A DNA stretch of 64,000 nucleotides from Cryptomeria japonica (GCF_030272615.1 NC_081412.1:539921835-539985834), one strand, 5' to 3'; counted from the stretch's first letter, positions 24,841-36,304 are shown. The notes: generated by a model not told the origin, from the letters alone. A program made the numbers and translations.

Positions 24841-26034
24841 GGTTGGCATTTTGATGATGTTTTAATTGTCATTGATGGACATACACTTTCTTTATGATGG
24901 ACACACACTTTCTTGATGTATGAGTTATGACTCAACCGGTAACTTTTCCAACCAGTATTGTGTATTATATTCTTTAGACTATCGATATTTTGCAGAAGAT
25001 GTTTACCGGTCACAAGTTGACTTAAGACCCAAGCAGTATGAAGACCCAAGCGGTATGAAGACCTCAAGCGGTTCGAAGATCTCAAGCGATACCAAGGAGA
25101 AAAGTGGTAGTTAACATTTTCTAGTCTTTATTTTTGACAACCAGTAATCTTTATATTGTATTAACTGGTATTACTCTATGATGAGTTACTAGCCGTTATT
25201 TCTGTAATGTGTGATGAGTTATCATCCACCGACACTTTGGTGGTGTTTTTGTGTCGTGTTACCAAATGTGTCTAGATGCACTAAACCTAGGAACTTGTAG
25301 TCTAATCCTATTGGACCGACATGAAATCAATTTCCTTTATAAGAACATCATGTTTAGGGTTTGTATGAATGATGTATGAGAAGTGTGATAAGGTTATGTG
25401 TGACCTTTGCAGAGAAGATTAGGTATGTGTGAAGAGTTAGAGTGTGGAGATATTGAAGACTGAAGTAATGTTGAAATGCATTAACAATGAGCTATCAAGG
25501 ATCTAACCAAGCATATTATGCTAGTATCTAGATCACTCACTTGTTGATTACTCACATCTTCGACAAGTCTGAAACCCTTAATTGGGTAGGCCTAGCAAAG
25601 CCTTTGTAAATCCTCTAACAAGGTGGTTCACAACTGTGGATCTGAAATCCTCTCACAAGGTAGTCTTTAACAGGATTTATCTCCTAACAGAGATCTAGAT
25701 TCCTAACAAGGTCTGTTCTAGTGAAGAACATTGTATGACCTTAACCGGTCTGACCTTAACCAGTCTGGTTTCTATTTTTCAGATAGTTACTTGTGAGTTT
25801 CTGGTCACCATGGCTTTTCTGATTTGGGTTTCCACGTCAAATATCTTGTGTTATGGTGATTGTGCTCTTGTGGGTGAATGCTTTATTTTCTATTTGGTTT
25901 GCATTTATCTTAACCAGTTTATTAATTAATATGTTATACCGATTATCTGCTAAACTGTTTAAGAGTTTAAGTACGATATTTTTTGGTATACTAATTCATC
26001 CCCCCCCCCTCCCCCCCCGTCTTAGTATTCATCA
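24841..26034 (+). repeat. 5' LTR of element C
   Basis: Starts GGTTGGCATTTTGATGATG, ends ...AGTATTCATCA, and matches 30,805-31,965. It carries many ACCGGT hexamers and their CA/TG-decayed forms. A C-rich run lies at 26,000-26,019, where the 3' LTR has only CACCCCCGC. It contains the CACCATGG...GGGTTTCCACGTCAAATAT block at about 25,806. Confidence 0.9.
25338..25343 (+). promoter_or_regulatory. candidate TATA box in the C LTR
   Basis: TATAAG within CCTTTATAAGAACATCATG, conserved in the 3' LTR copy. The position is plausible for the U3/R border, but this is inference from motif alone. Confidence 0.35.
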
Positions 26035-26036
26035 AT

Positions 26037-26048
26037 TGGTATTAGAGC
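26037..26048 (+). other. primer binding site of element C
   Basis: TGGTATTAGAGC, two bases after the LTR, is one C-to-T change away from the usual TGGTATCAGAGC. Confidence 0.85.
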
Positions 26049-26072
26049 CAACCTTTCTATAAGTCTAACTAC

Positions 26073-27308
26073 TTGGAAGGAGATATGGGGGAATATACTG
26101 TGAGGGAACTTACTCATCATCTCACTCAGATTGAGAGAGCCTATGATGAACTCAAAGTCAATTATAAAGCCTCTTTGGCCAAGAGAAGGGAGCATGCTAA
26201 GAAACTGATGGAACTTACTAAAAATAGCACCTCTGATGAAGCAAATATGGATGCCCTAGTTGAAGAAGTTGAAAAACTGAATGAATCTAAAGCCAACCTG
26301 AGAAAGGAGTTGGAAGGACTGACTATCAGAATATGTCAAGAGCTTGAGAACAAAAGGAAAGCTGAAGATCTGGTAAAAGACAAAGATCGTGAGATTTCCA
26401 AGCTAAAACAAGAAATCAGTGCCCTTACCACTCATCTCCAAGAGAATAAAGTGGAAAAAGAAGAAATATAAGGTGAACTAAATATGGCTATTTCTGAGAA
26501 TGCAACCTTGATGGAATCCAATCCTGCTATTTCCAAGGAACTTACTGAGTCAAAGGAGATACTTGCCAAATTCAATCAGAGTACTGCTAAGCTAAAGCAA
26601 AAGCTAGAATCGGCAAAACTGGTAAAGAATACCACTGGACTTGGTTTCTCTAGGTATGAGGAAGGTGAGACCTCTAGAACAAAATATGAAGCATCAAAGA
26701 AGCAACCGACATCCAAGGATAAAGGTAAGTAAAAATTTAAACTTGTTTGCTTTAATTGTCTCAAAGAAGGACATACTGCTAATGTGTGTAGAAGCAAGGC
26801 CTACAACAATTTTCCTTATTTTCTAAACAATAAGCCTAGATCCAATAGATTCAATGGAAACTGTTATGCATGAAACAAGTTTGGGCATAGAGCATTTCAA
26901 TGGAGGTCTATTTTGCACAACACTGGGAGATACCCTCCAAGGACTCAAGGAGTTATCCCAGAACCCTCTGTGAACTGGAATCCCAACCAGTATAATACCT
27001 ATGACCATCGGTCAGGTGGCTATCAAGTGGCAACTGGTTGGAGAGCAACCTATTTGATCTATCATGGTAACGGTCACATTGTTGCAACATGCAAAAGGAA
27101 GAATGGTAGTATGAATAATAGACCATGGAGAACACCTGGAATGGTATGCCATCAATGCAACAAACCGGGTCACACTGCCAAAACTTGCAGACTAAGAAAG
27201 AACCTATCAGATGATATATCGATCACTCCAAAAGGGAAGATTGATGTTGAAACCATTCAAGTGGGAATGAATAAAACTTGGAAAAAGAAACCTAAAGAAG
27301 TGTCATAG
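26073..27308 (+). pseudogene. ORF1 of element C: gag-like coiled-coil, multi-zinc-knuckle protein
   Basis: One reading frame of 412 codons with three internal stops (26,469, 26,730 and 26,871), so a pseudogene. Residues ~10-210 form a Glu/Lys/Leu-rich coiled coil (KLKQEISALTTHLQ). Then come four knuckle-like units: CFNCLKEGHTANVC (about 26,753), CYA-stop-NKFGHRAF (26,862), a decayed YHGNGHIVATC (27,060) and a clean CHQCNKPGHTAKTC (27,148). This layout suits a nucleocapsid that packages RNA. Unlike a normal copia gag-pol it ends at TAG 27,306 and no protease follows. A helper's capsid would not be strictly needed, but replication enzymes would be. The start could also be the Met at 26,085. Confidence 0.75.
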
Positions 27309-27805
27309 GATGAACCGGTTTCTGCACCTAGTGTAGAAGTCTCTGGACCGGCAAACTGAGCTTCAGAAAATCTTAGGGGGAGCATATCAATGAAATATTT
27401 GAACCCTTGATTTATATCGGTAAAGACCTTAACCGGTATACGTTACCTGTCAATCAACAGAAGACTTGAAGTGGTAAAAGGAAAAATTAGGTTTTATGCC
27501 CTAATGATGATGCATTTATTATGGTAGATGAAAAGTCTGTTTAAAAGGATTTTGGTCGTCATTTTCACTTATCTATTTTTCGAATGAAGAATTTTCAAGT
27601 ACGAAGAAACAAAGAGCGATTCATCTAGCGATCCAAAGTGAATTCAAAATCTTGCAGAGGAATCCAGAGATTATTTTCAATCTATCAAGTGAAGAACACT
27701 AAGCGGTAATCCAGCAACCGAAGTGGTGTGTTGTGAGAGACATTGGAAAACCCTAAATTTCAAATTGTGAAGGTATTTCTCAAAATTCTTGCTTATCATT
27801 TAATC
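27309..27805 (+). other. spacer between ORF1 and ORF2 of element C
   Basis: About 500 bp without a gene. It starts with a second purine run (TTAGGGGGAGC at 27,374) and ends with a leader-like stretch containing AAACCCTAA (27,748-27,756), a motif common in plant 5' untranslated regions. ORF2 may therefore have its own transcript (inference). Confidence 0.45.
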
Positions 27806-30532
27806 ATGGCTTATGCATCGCACTCCAGTTCTAGTGCACCTGTGGATTTAGTCAAGTTTCTTCAAAATAAGATGAAATACAATGCCCTATCCCAGATACC
27901 TGTCGGAGTTATAGTTGAGGAAGATATTTCAGGATATATTGATTGTAAATTGGAAGACCTAGGATCCCTAGTGATTCATTCCCAGCTAGGTCTGTTATGT
28001 GGGGATAACAAGAAAATCAAACCTGAATATAGCATCCTAGAGAAGATGAAACTGCATAATGTAGTGTATTTTCTAGGAGAGTTCACAGAAGAACACATCT
28101 GCATCATCCTTAGCAGAGTACATGGTGATAAGATGTACCTCAAGCTCATGCATGACATCACATTGGAGGCAATTCATGTCATCACCAGTTTCTGTAACAT
28201 TGGAGAGGTACCAGCTCTAAGGAAGGTCACCAAGACTGAAATGACAAAACTCACTGGTTCTATGAGTGATCAACGGGCGATGATCCTCAACACCATCAAA
28301 GATGATCCGGTGAAGTATGCTTGCATTATGATTGGATACCGGATATTCTACTCCAGTAGAATGAATTATGTCCCTATTGTTGCATTGAATGCTACTTATA
28401 GAATGATCAAGGAGAACACCACATTTGACCTATGTACCTGTTTGCAGAAGCAATTGCTATTGAATATGAAATCCATCAAATAGGACAATACTCTAAGGTT
28501 CAGGTTTGGACAACTTTTGGTCGGTCTATTCTTCTACTTTCAAGTATATTTCCCTGGAGTAGGTGATGTTCAATGGTCTACTGACCAACTAGTTTCCAAA
28601 CAAATTAGGGAAAGTCTTAAAGCAGTGGGAATCTTAAAGCAGTGGGAACCGGATATCTTGAGGTTCTTAACAAGTATTTTGATGAATTCAAGTGGAAAAT
28701 GAGCTAAAGAATGAGGATATCTGGTGATATTGTGAAGAAATATGAAGATGACATCTGCTTTATAATAAAGGTAGATGAATGCATAATGGAAGTGGTGGAA
28801 CCGAGAAAGGAAGTATTTGAACTAATGGGGTATGAAGTGATGTATGATATGTTGATCAGGTGTGCCTCTACCCTGCTTGCCTCACCATTAGATGCAAAGA
28901 AAAAGAGAACCGATACCTACTTAGAGAGGGTCACACCGGTTGAAGAACCAAAATAGAAGAAGGATAAAGCAGTGCCATCGGTATCTGTACCAGTTACCTC
29001 TGCCAGTCCAAAAGTGACCAAGCGGTCACTTGCTAAGAAGAAACCTAAGGTTATTCCTGCTAAAGTCTTTGAGAGGAAGCGGAAAACCAAAACCAACTCA
29101 CCGGAGTCAGAGGATATTAAACTGGAAATCCAATCGAAGAAGACAAGGCAAACAAGCAAAAAATCCAAGTCTACTGATAATGTTCCTGCAACCTCTTCAC
29201 CGGTAAATATAGATATTTCCTCTTACAAGATGATGACACATTGTCAGAGGACTATTAATAATATTAAGAGGAAGGTGCTTGATGATTTAAAAGAGTATTT
29301 TGAAGATTTTACTGATAATGAGAAAGAAGAAGTAGAGAAGGAAGTTATCAAATATTTGTGTGTTATTGACCGGTCGTCGTCAGAAATTAGATCGATTACA
29401 ACAGATTCTTTGTATAATTATTTAGATAATAAATGGCGCATTGCCATTGAAAAGGAACAGGAAATAAAAGAGAAATTCTTTGCACAATACTTTCCTGATG
29501 CCTCTAATTCTGAATTATTTGAGATAATGGATAAGAACAAAGGCCTCTTCTTCATGAGAAGAAGAAGACTCGGGCTACTGGAAGGTAAAGCCTCTAAAGT
29601 GGAGAAGGATACTCATCTACATACTAAAGCTGTTGTCAGGCTACACCAAGTATCTGAAACAAATATGAAGGCTGAACAAGAACCGGGCCTATCATCAGGC
29701 AAACCGGATAAGGCATTTGACAGCGAAGGGGAAAGAGTGACAAAGCAAAATGATCTCATTGATGTGGATGCATTAGATGTTGGGGATGTCACTCCTGACA
29801 TAGAGAAAGAGAAACTGGATAAAGAAAAAGTGGAGAAAGAAAAACAGGATAGAGACAAAGCAAAAAGAGAGAAACAGGACAAGGAAAAGGCTGAGAAAGC
29901 AGAGAAAGAGCAAGCGGAAAAAGCAAGGCAGGAAGAAAATAAGAGAAAAGAGGAAGAGAAAAAGAAAGAAGAGGAGAAGAGGAAACAAGAAGAGGAGAAG
30001 AGGAAACAAGAAGAGGAAAGAAAAGGAGAAGAAGAAAGAAGAAGACAAAAGGAAGGGAGAAGAAAGGAAGAAGGAGGAAAATAAGAAAAAAGCAGAAGAG
30101 GAGAAGGAAGCTGAAAAGAACAAACAGGCAAAGACTCCTAAGGCTCAACTCCAATTGGAGCTCGAGGCTTATATTAGCAATTTCAAGATGCCATATGATT
30201 CATTCACTACATATGGGCAATCGGTTCATCACTATCAGCTTCATATTGCCAAGATGAACTTGGAGATTAGCAACCGGTCTAAAGATTTGTAGGAGCTACA
30301 ACTACTCTTATTTCCTCGATTGCAGATTCTTCAGAAATGTTTTCTCAATCTGGAAGCCATCACGGTAACTCAAGAGATGAGTACCATTGATGCAATAGAA
30401 GAACTGGTATTCTAGATGAAAACAGAAAGTGATATTGCTACTTCATTTCTTGAGTCATGGACATTAGCCATGAAAACTTTTATGCAGGACTTTAAATCTT
30501 TTTTTGATAAGTTTCCTTCCTTATTGTCATAA
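27806..30532 (+). pseudogene. ORF2 of element C: ~900-residue protein of unknown family
   Basis: The likely start is the Met at 27,806 (MAYASHSSSSAPVDLVKFLQ). The N-terminal ~300 codons look globular, with no motif I recognise. A frame change near 28,660 and stops at 28,481 and 28,954 break it. A basic nuclear-signal-like part (KRSLAKKKPKV) follows at about 29,020, then a mixed helical part, an extreme Lys/Glu-rich coiled coil at about 29,800-30,090, a second frame change at about 30,075, and a helical C-terminus ending at TAA 30,530. I see no polymerase, integrase, protease or envelope feature. It sits where pol would be and may help the element or be captured host sequence. The function is unknown. 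Confidence 0.6.
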
Positions 30533-30792
30533 ATATTTCCTCTATTTTTAATGATAATGAGAAACAAGGGTTATTCTGCATTACTTTATCATTGTTGGAA
30601 AAGGGGGAGTAGTACATTAAAATTTTGGTGAATGTTACCATTTCCTGTATACTTTCATTTTGGGAGTAGTATATATTGCAATTTCTGCAAAAAGGGATAG
30701 TGTATATGCTAAGGGGGAGTAATTTTGATTATGGCAATTTTTTTTGTAAAACACTTAGATGTCAAAATTTTCCAAGTGTTGCCATCAATGCC
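30533..30792 (+). other. 3' untranslated region of element C
   Basis: Contains several AAGGGGGAGTA-type runs (about 30,600 and 30,711), like the tail of D after its stop. No gene. Confidence 0.6.
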
Positions 30793-30804
30793 AAAGGGGG
30801 AGAT
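30793..30804 (+). other. polypurine tract of element C
   Basis: AAAGGGGGAGAT, identical to the tract of D, preceded by GCCATCAATGCC and followed directly by the LTR. Confidence 0.9.
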
Positions 30805-31965
30805 TGTTAGCATTTTGATGATGTTTTGATTGTCATTGATGAACATACACTTTCTTTATGATGGACACACACTTTCTTAATGTATGAGTTATGACTCAAC
30901 AGGTAACTATTCCAACCGGTATTGTGTATTATAGTCTTTAGACTATCGGTATTTTACAAAAGATGTTTACCAGTCACATATTGACTGAAGACCCAAGCGG
31001 TATGAAGACCCAAGTGGTATTAAGACCTCAAGCGATTCAAAGATCTCAAGCAATACCAAGGAGCAAAGCGGTAGTTAACATTTTCCAGTCTTCATTTTTT
31101 ACAATCGGTAATCAGTATATTGTATTAACCGGTATTACTCTGTGATGAGTTACCAACCGGTATTTTTGTAATGTGTGATGAGTTATCATCGAACGATAGT
31201 TTGGCAAAAAAAAAATTCCGTGTTACCAAATGTGTCTAGATGCACTAAACCTAGAAACTTGTAGTCTAATCCTATTGGACCGACATGAAATCAGTTTCCT
31301 TTATAAGAACATCATGTCTAGGGTTTGTATGAATGATGTATGAGAAGTGTGATAAGGTTATGTGTGACCTTTGTAGAGAAGATTAGGTCTATGTGAAGAG
31401 TTAGAGTGTGGAGATATTGAAGACTGAAGTAATGCTGAAATGCATTAACAATGAGCTATCAAGGATCTAACCAAGCATACTATGCTAGTATCTAGATCAC
31501 TCGTTGATTACTCACATCTTCGACAAGTCTGAAACCCTTAACTGGGTAGGCCTAGCAAAGCCTTTGTAAATCCTCTAACAAGGTGGTTCACAACTGTGGA
31601 TCTAAAATCCTCTCACAAGGTAGTCTTTAACAGGACTTATCTCCTAACAGAGATCTAGATTCCTAACAGGATCTATTCTGGTGAAGAATATTGTATGACC
31701 TTAACCGGTCTGGTTTCTATTCTACAAATAGTTACTTGTGAGTTTCTGCTCACCGTGGTTTTTCCCATTTGGGTTTCCATGTCAAATATCTTGTGTTATG
31801 GTGATTGTGCTCTTGTGGGTGAATGCTTTATTTTCTATTTGGTTTGCATTTATCTTAACCGGTTTATTAGTGAATCTATTATATCGATTATTTGCTATAC
31901 TATTTAGGAGTTTAAGTACAGTATTTTTTGGTATACTAATTCACCCCCGCTCTTAGTATTCATCA
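30805..31965 (+). repeat. 3' LTR of element C
   Basis: Starts TGTTAGCATTTTGATGATG and ends CTTAGTATTCATCA. It matches the 5' LTR with mostly transition differences (e.g. ACCGGT against ACCAGT or ATCGGT) and a shorter C-run near the end. Confidence 0.9.
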
Positions 31966-31970
31966 GAGAC

Positions 31971-32130
31971 CGTGCTCTAGTTCCAAGAATGACCCACTAT
32001 ACAAAAAGTGACAACATCTTGCTCTAAGAGGTTTCCCTCTGGTTCCAAGAATGTCTCATTGTACAAGAAAAGTGATGACATATTTTTCTAAGAGGTTTCC
32101 CTCTGGTTCCAACAATGTCTCACTGTACAA
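31971..32130 (+). repeat. tandem 66-70-bp units, right part
   Basis: Continues the array cut by element C: CGTGCTCTAGTTCCAAGAATG, then two units with GAGGTTTCCCTCTGGTTCCAA and TCTCAYTGTACAA. Confidence 0.75.
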
Positions 32131-33690
32131 TGCACAAAGAGAAGTATAGTAAAAAGGAGTAGTGTGGGTTTCCCCCCCTTGAGATGCCAACATATGCTAA
32201 TGTTGATATCTTAAGGAAAGTAGAACAAGGATACCTACCTTCATCACAAAGAAGATATCTGCTATGCAACAATGTCAGAAATCCAAGCAAGAGAGGGCAT
32301 ACTCTTCAAGAAAGGATAAGATAGTTGAAAAGAGATATCTTGTTGTAAGTGTAAAGGTGATCCTTAGAGGAGAAGAGATCTTTTCTCAAAAGACATCTAC
32401 CCCCAAGAGGAGTTATCTTAGAGAAATATAACATCTTCTAGAAAAAGGAAAGAACAAGAATGTAATCCTTCCTCCTATTTCTAGGTGAAAGGGATTTTGG
32501 ATGAGGGATGACTCACTTTTATCCCCCAGAGGGATGGGTGAATTTATCATAGATGTACATCACCAAGTGTAAAATAGGTTTTAGTCAAGGACAAACATCT
32601 CTTGTATAAGAGAGAATCCTTGAGTGAACAACAACAATTCTACACAAGGAATGACATCGGGTAATAGAACTCACACCATCCATTTAAGAGAGAAAAGTGT
32701 ATCCCTAGAGAAAGAGAGAGAGAAGGATCATTGCCCCCCAGGCTAAGGGACAATGAGAAGAGCTTACACAATCTGCCAGAGAGAGATTAAACATAAGCAA
32801 ATATGCAAAGAACTTATATGAATATATGCAAGAAAAGACATTAGTAAATGTAAAATACATATCTAAAGAAGTGGTAATCTTCAAAAGGAAAAGAGAAAAA
32901 AATATCATGTATTCCCCAAGGGGGATTAATCATAAAAGAATACCATTTTAATAAATGATAATCACATATGAGAAATGAAGCCCTTAACAGAAATAGTGAT
33001 AAATGAGAAAAAAAGAAAGGGAAAGGAGTGAAAATCCTTGCCCCCCAAGTGAGGAGAACAAGGATAAACATTACACATTTTCTGATGGTGATTAGTTTCC
33101 AGTGATATGTCATCCTAGTAGAATAAATCCTTTCAAGGAAGGGATACATACTTCTCAAGAGATCATTCCCTGCTAAAGGGCATATCATACTTGTGAATAA
33201 TCGAAACCATAGAAGAGGTCAGATTTCCAAGAGAATGAAGGAAAGAGAAGAAGTGCAGTACTCATTAAAGATGCCCCTCTCCAAGCAAAGAGGGAAACCA
33301 AAGAACAACTATATGCTCACATAAGAATAACCCTATGCAAGAAAAGAGATCTAATAATGAATAATGCACAAAGTTAGAGATAAATGTAAGAAAGAAGAAA
33401 AAAAATGGACTTCATGCTGCTGCCCCAAAGTATGTTAAAGTGAAACAATACCACCACTAATAATAAAGAGCTCCCGTTAAATGGGCTAATTATTCCATAG
33501 GGTGAAGAACAACATGAAGGGAAAAGAAGTGCTAAGGCACTATGTTTTTACCAAGAAATATAGCTAGATCTATTGTAAGACAAATTTGTGCAAGATCATA
33601 TTGTAGTTGAACAAATTTCTTAAATGCATAACATTTTCCAAGAGAATGTGAATATGAATCATGAAAAATGCAATATTCAATACCTTTCAC
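32131..33690 (-). other. non-coding internal region of element E
   Basis: Purine-rich on the plus strand, with CCCCCCAG and CCCCAAG islands. No gene is supported on either strand; the open frames here are short and featureless. Confidence 0.4.
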
Positions 33691-34375
33691 TTACTTAAGA
33701 TTTTTGTTTTTATTTTGAGAAGGAAAGGAAATGTTCTTGTCATATTTCAATCTCCAATAGATTATTGCAGCTAATCTGTCAGGATAGTAAATATCATTTT
33801 GCCATGAAGAAGATGGTTTGTTAGAAGAATAATTTTCATTATCCACAATTCTAATTTTGCCACTATCTATGCCATCTTGAATAGATTTTTGAAAATCAGG
33901 GCAATCATCAGCATTATGGTCATGGGTTTGATGGAATAAACAAAAAGGATGCTTTGAAGAAGAAACATTCTTGCGGGCTCTCTTGATTTGTTGTTTTTGA
34001 AGGTAATCTTGAAAGTTTTGAAGCCTAAGGAATTCGTCCATAGAAAGAGGTGTACCACTTCCTAGGCCTCTTGTAGTAGTTTGTGGAGGAGTTTTTATAG
34101 GGACATGAATTCCATGCTCAAATTTCCCAATTCCTATTCCTTTATAACCTTGTTTTGTAATTATATGAAAGCCACAACTATAAGAATGTTGCAATTGACT
34201 AGATGGAGGAACAAGATCATGAATTTCTTTGAAATCTGATGCGTTAGGAGGTAGAAAGGGAATTGTATATGAAGGAGGAGTATCATGTGAAATGACAATC
34301 TCTTTGACTTTATCAAGCTTGTCCTATTTGGAAGATTTTGAAAGAACATCTTCAACATCTAAGAGCTTATTTTTA
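33691..34375 (-). pseudogene. C-terminal part of a gypsy gag-type protein (element E)
   Basis: The minus-strand frame reads into a stop at 33,691. It contains a G-patch-like Gly-rich segment (KQGYKGIGIGKFEHGI) and a linker SMDEFLRLQNFQDYLQKQQ. The knuckle-like CLFHQTHDHNADDCPDF follows, with IQDGIDSGKIRI, the same pattern as element F's CQYHKRKCHKSSNC / LIDNGTIEV. The protein ends without protease or polymerase before a long non-coding tail, so E may have been gag-only. The 5' part is lost at 34,377. Confidence 0.65.
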
Positions 34376-34377
34376 GT

Positions 34378-34483
34378 GATTTCTATTCAAGTATTCCCTT
34401 TGTGACAATCCGTAAAAAAAAATTGCATTTCCCTCCTCTCAAGGTTAGTGTAGGAAGTTGTTCCGCTACTTAACTTCCTTAGA
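34378..34483 (+). repeat. displaced end of element B's 3' LTR
   Basis: Contains AATTGCATTTCCCTCCTCTC, then AAGGTTAGTGTAGGAAGTTG and CCGCTACTTAACTTCCTTA. It matches 16,070-16,164 of LTR1 nearly base for base. It completes the LTR interrupted at 21,109; about 25 bp between the two parts are lost. Confidence 0.85.
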
Positions 34484-36132
34484 AAATTTACATTACAAGG
34501 CGCTACATCCTTGAAAATACTTCATCATCCAATATCAATATGACCTTATAGACCAATTGGAAAAGACACCTGTACTTATTTCAATCCTTAAATTTTTTAG
34601 CATTTCACCTCCTGAAAAAGCAATTTTGGACAAGATCTTGCAAAAAAAATCCATTCCTACTAATCTAAATGTGGACCAGTTTCAAGCCATGGTGAGATAG
34701 CTTTCTACTCCTCATTGCCTTACATTCACTGAAGTAGATGATGCATCTCCATAACAAACACACAATGCACCACTTCATATTGAAGCTTTCTTCCATAAAC
34801 ACTAACGAATCTTGATAAATGGAGGAGTAGGTCTCAATATTTACACTTTGAAATTTCTCTTAGCATTGGGATTCTCTTAAAACACTATGGATTCTAGAAA
34901 TAAGATCACTATAAAGGCATATGATGATGAGGAATGCTCATCCAAAGGAACAATCACTCTACCTCTTCAATTTGGGCCAGTAGTGAGAGATGTGGTTTAC
35001 CAAGTGCTTGATCTTGATGATCTCACATATAACATACTTTTTGGATGACCTTGGATACATGCTATGAAAACAGTTCCTTCAATCTATCATCAATGCATCA
35101 AATTCCCAGAAAATAGAATAGAGGTTACAATTCTTGGTCATCCAAATCCATATCTTTATTGCAATAATATTCATCCTAAACCAAAAGCTACAATACCCAT
35201 CAAGCAAGAAGCATGCTCATCTTCATCTTATGTTGATCTTGAATCACTATAAGCTTCTAATTCCACGCAACATGAGCTCAAAGCCAAGAGAAATTTTAAA
35301 GACATGGGATGTGGTGAGTATAAATTTTATGTTGATCAACTCCCAATCTCTCCTAAGATATTTGGTCGACAAGATCGAGGCACTATGGATAATAGTGTCA
35401 AAGAAAGATATCAAGTATGCGAATAGTGAATACATGCCCAAGTTAAAAATTATATGCCGTCAAGGAACAAATATTGGTGTACATGAGCAAGGAATTCTAG
35501 AGCTCTTATGGCCTACAAATAATTTGTAATGTCAAGGAATTAGGTATGAACCACCTAGTGTTGTGGCTACTAATTCTAAATGCAAATCCCCTATAGTTAT
35601 ACAAGAAGATCTGGATATCAATAGTCCTAAGAGTAGTTCCAACAAAGAATCTATTGAATATATTGATGGCTCTTTTGAGAGCTCATATATCCTTACCATT
35701 TCATCCACTTCTTCTATTTTCACTCCTCTCCTAGACTTGGAACAACAAGAATCACAAAATCCCTTACTCATTGGGGATCAAAAATCAATCTTTGGCAAGA
35801 AAAATCTAAAATTCAAAAATAAAGAGAAGTTCTTTAGTCCAAATCAAAACCAAAAGCTATTGGACTCTACAAAAATCAAAGTCAAGGATAAAAATCCTAT
35901 GAAGAAAAACGAACAAGAGTTGATATCCCCAAATACCAAATTGATTAGGGGCATAAATTTTAAAACTTATAAGTCAAAAGGCATACTAGTTGATCATAAG
36001 TTTCCATCAAGTCATCCTAATTTCACTTCTTCTCAAACTTATAAGCCTTCACCTCACAATAATTTATTCCATGTACATCCATCTCCCTTGGCAACGTATC
36101 ACATTGATGTTCCTTTAATGGAACTTCCATGA
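34484..36132 (+). pseudogene. gag-protease part of gypsy element F, second part
   Basis: Resumes the frame left at 15,304: KFTLQGA, then YDLIDQLEKTP at about 34,539, a common gypsy gag-protease linker. The retropepsin-like part spans about 34,830-35,100, with a YDDEECSSKGTITLPL strand block and LTYNILFG-stop-PWIHAM, typical of the protease end in plant gypsy elements. Next come MGCGEYKFYVDQLPISPK and RQGTNIGVHEQG (35,457), then a Ser/Asn/Lys-rich tail to TGA 36,130. Stops occur at about 34,698, 34,752, 34,803 and 35,047. No reverse transcriptase follows. Confidence 0.75.
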
Positions 36133-36304
36133 GGGGCTTTGTTCTTAGGGATGCCCAAACTTCTTTAGGTGATACACATATGGGCCAACGTAGTTCAAAC
36201 TTAGTAATTATACCTTAATTCCTTCATAAAGGAAGAAAATAAATGGAGCTACACATCATTCAGTCAAGAAATAGGTCTTCTTACACAATCTTAACAGTGA
36301 CGAA

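Larger units (their letters stand above)
24841..31965 (+). mobile_element. LTR element C: no RT or integrase, two unusual genes, TSD GAGAC
   Basis: Two LTRs of 1,194 and 1,161 bp, a primer site, ORF1 with a coiled coil and zinc knuckles, ORF2 of unknown family, and a purine tract identical to that of D. Flanking GAGAC (24,836-24,840 and 31,966-31,970) proves a single insertion event. The 4.8-kb internal region has no protease, integrase, reverse transcriptase or RNase H motif in any frame I read, so the element must be copied by enzymes from elsewhere. Its first two bases are GG, a change from TG. Confidence 0.88.
21110..34377 (-). mobile_element. truncated minus-strand gypsy-type element E inside the B LTR
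   Basis: On the minus strand the order is a protein gene end (34,375-33,691), a long non-coding tail, the purine tract CTGGGGGCTAAA and an LTR that starts TGTAGTGTCATAAAATTG. The 5' LTR and most of the coding part are missing, and the right border falls inside the gene next to the displaced LTR piece of B. It is interrupted by element C (24,841-31,965) and apparently by the old repeat at 22,694-24,080. Confidence 0.6.
15305..34483 (+). mobile_element. Ty1/copia element B, inserted in F and itself split by E
   Basis: LTR1 (15,305-16,164), primer site, gag-pol remnant (16,286-20,303), a weak purine tract and LTR2 are present. LTR2 stops at 21,109 and its last ~105 bp reappear at 34,378-34,483, after a 13.3-kb insertion. 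It is a different copia family from A and D. The right target duplication is eroded: GAAGT lies before LTR1, and only GAA can be seen after LTR2. Confidence 0.85.

Noticed and set aside
29613-30154. Three long overlapping minus-strand frames rich in Ser, Phe and Leu
   Set aside because: They are antisense shadows of the Lys/Glu-rich coiled coil of element C's ORF2.
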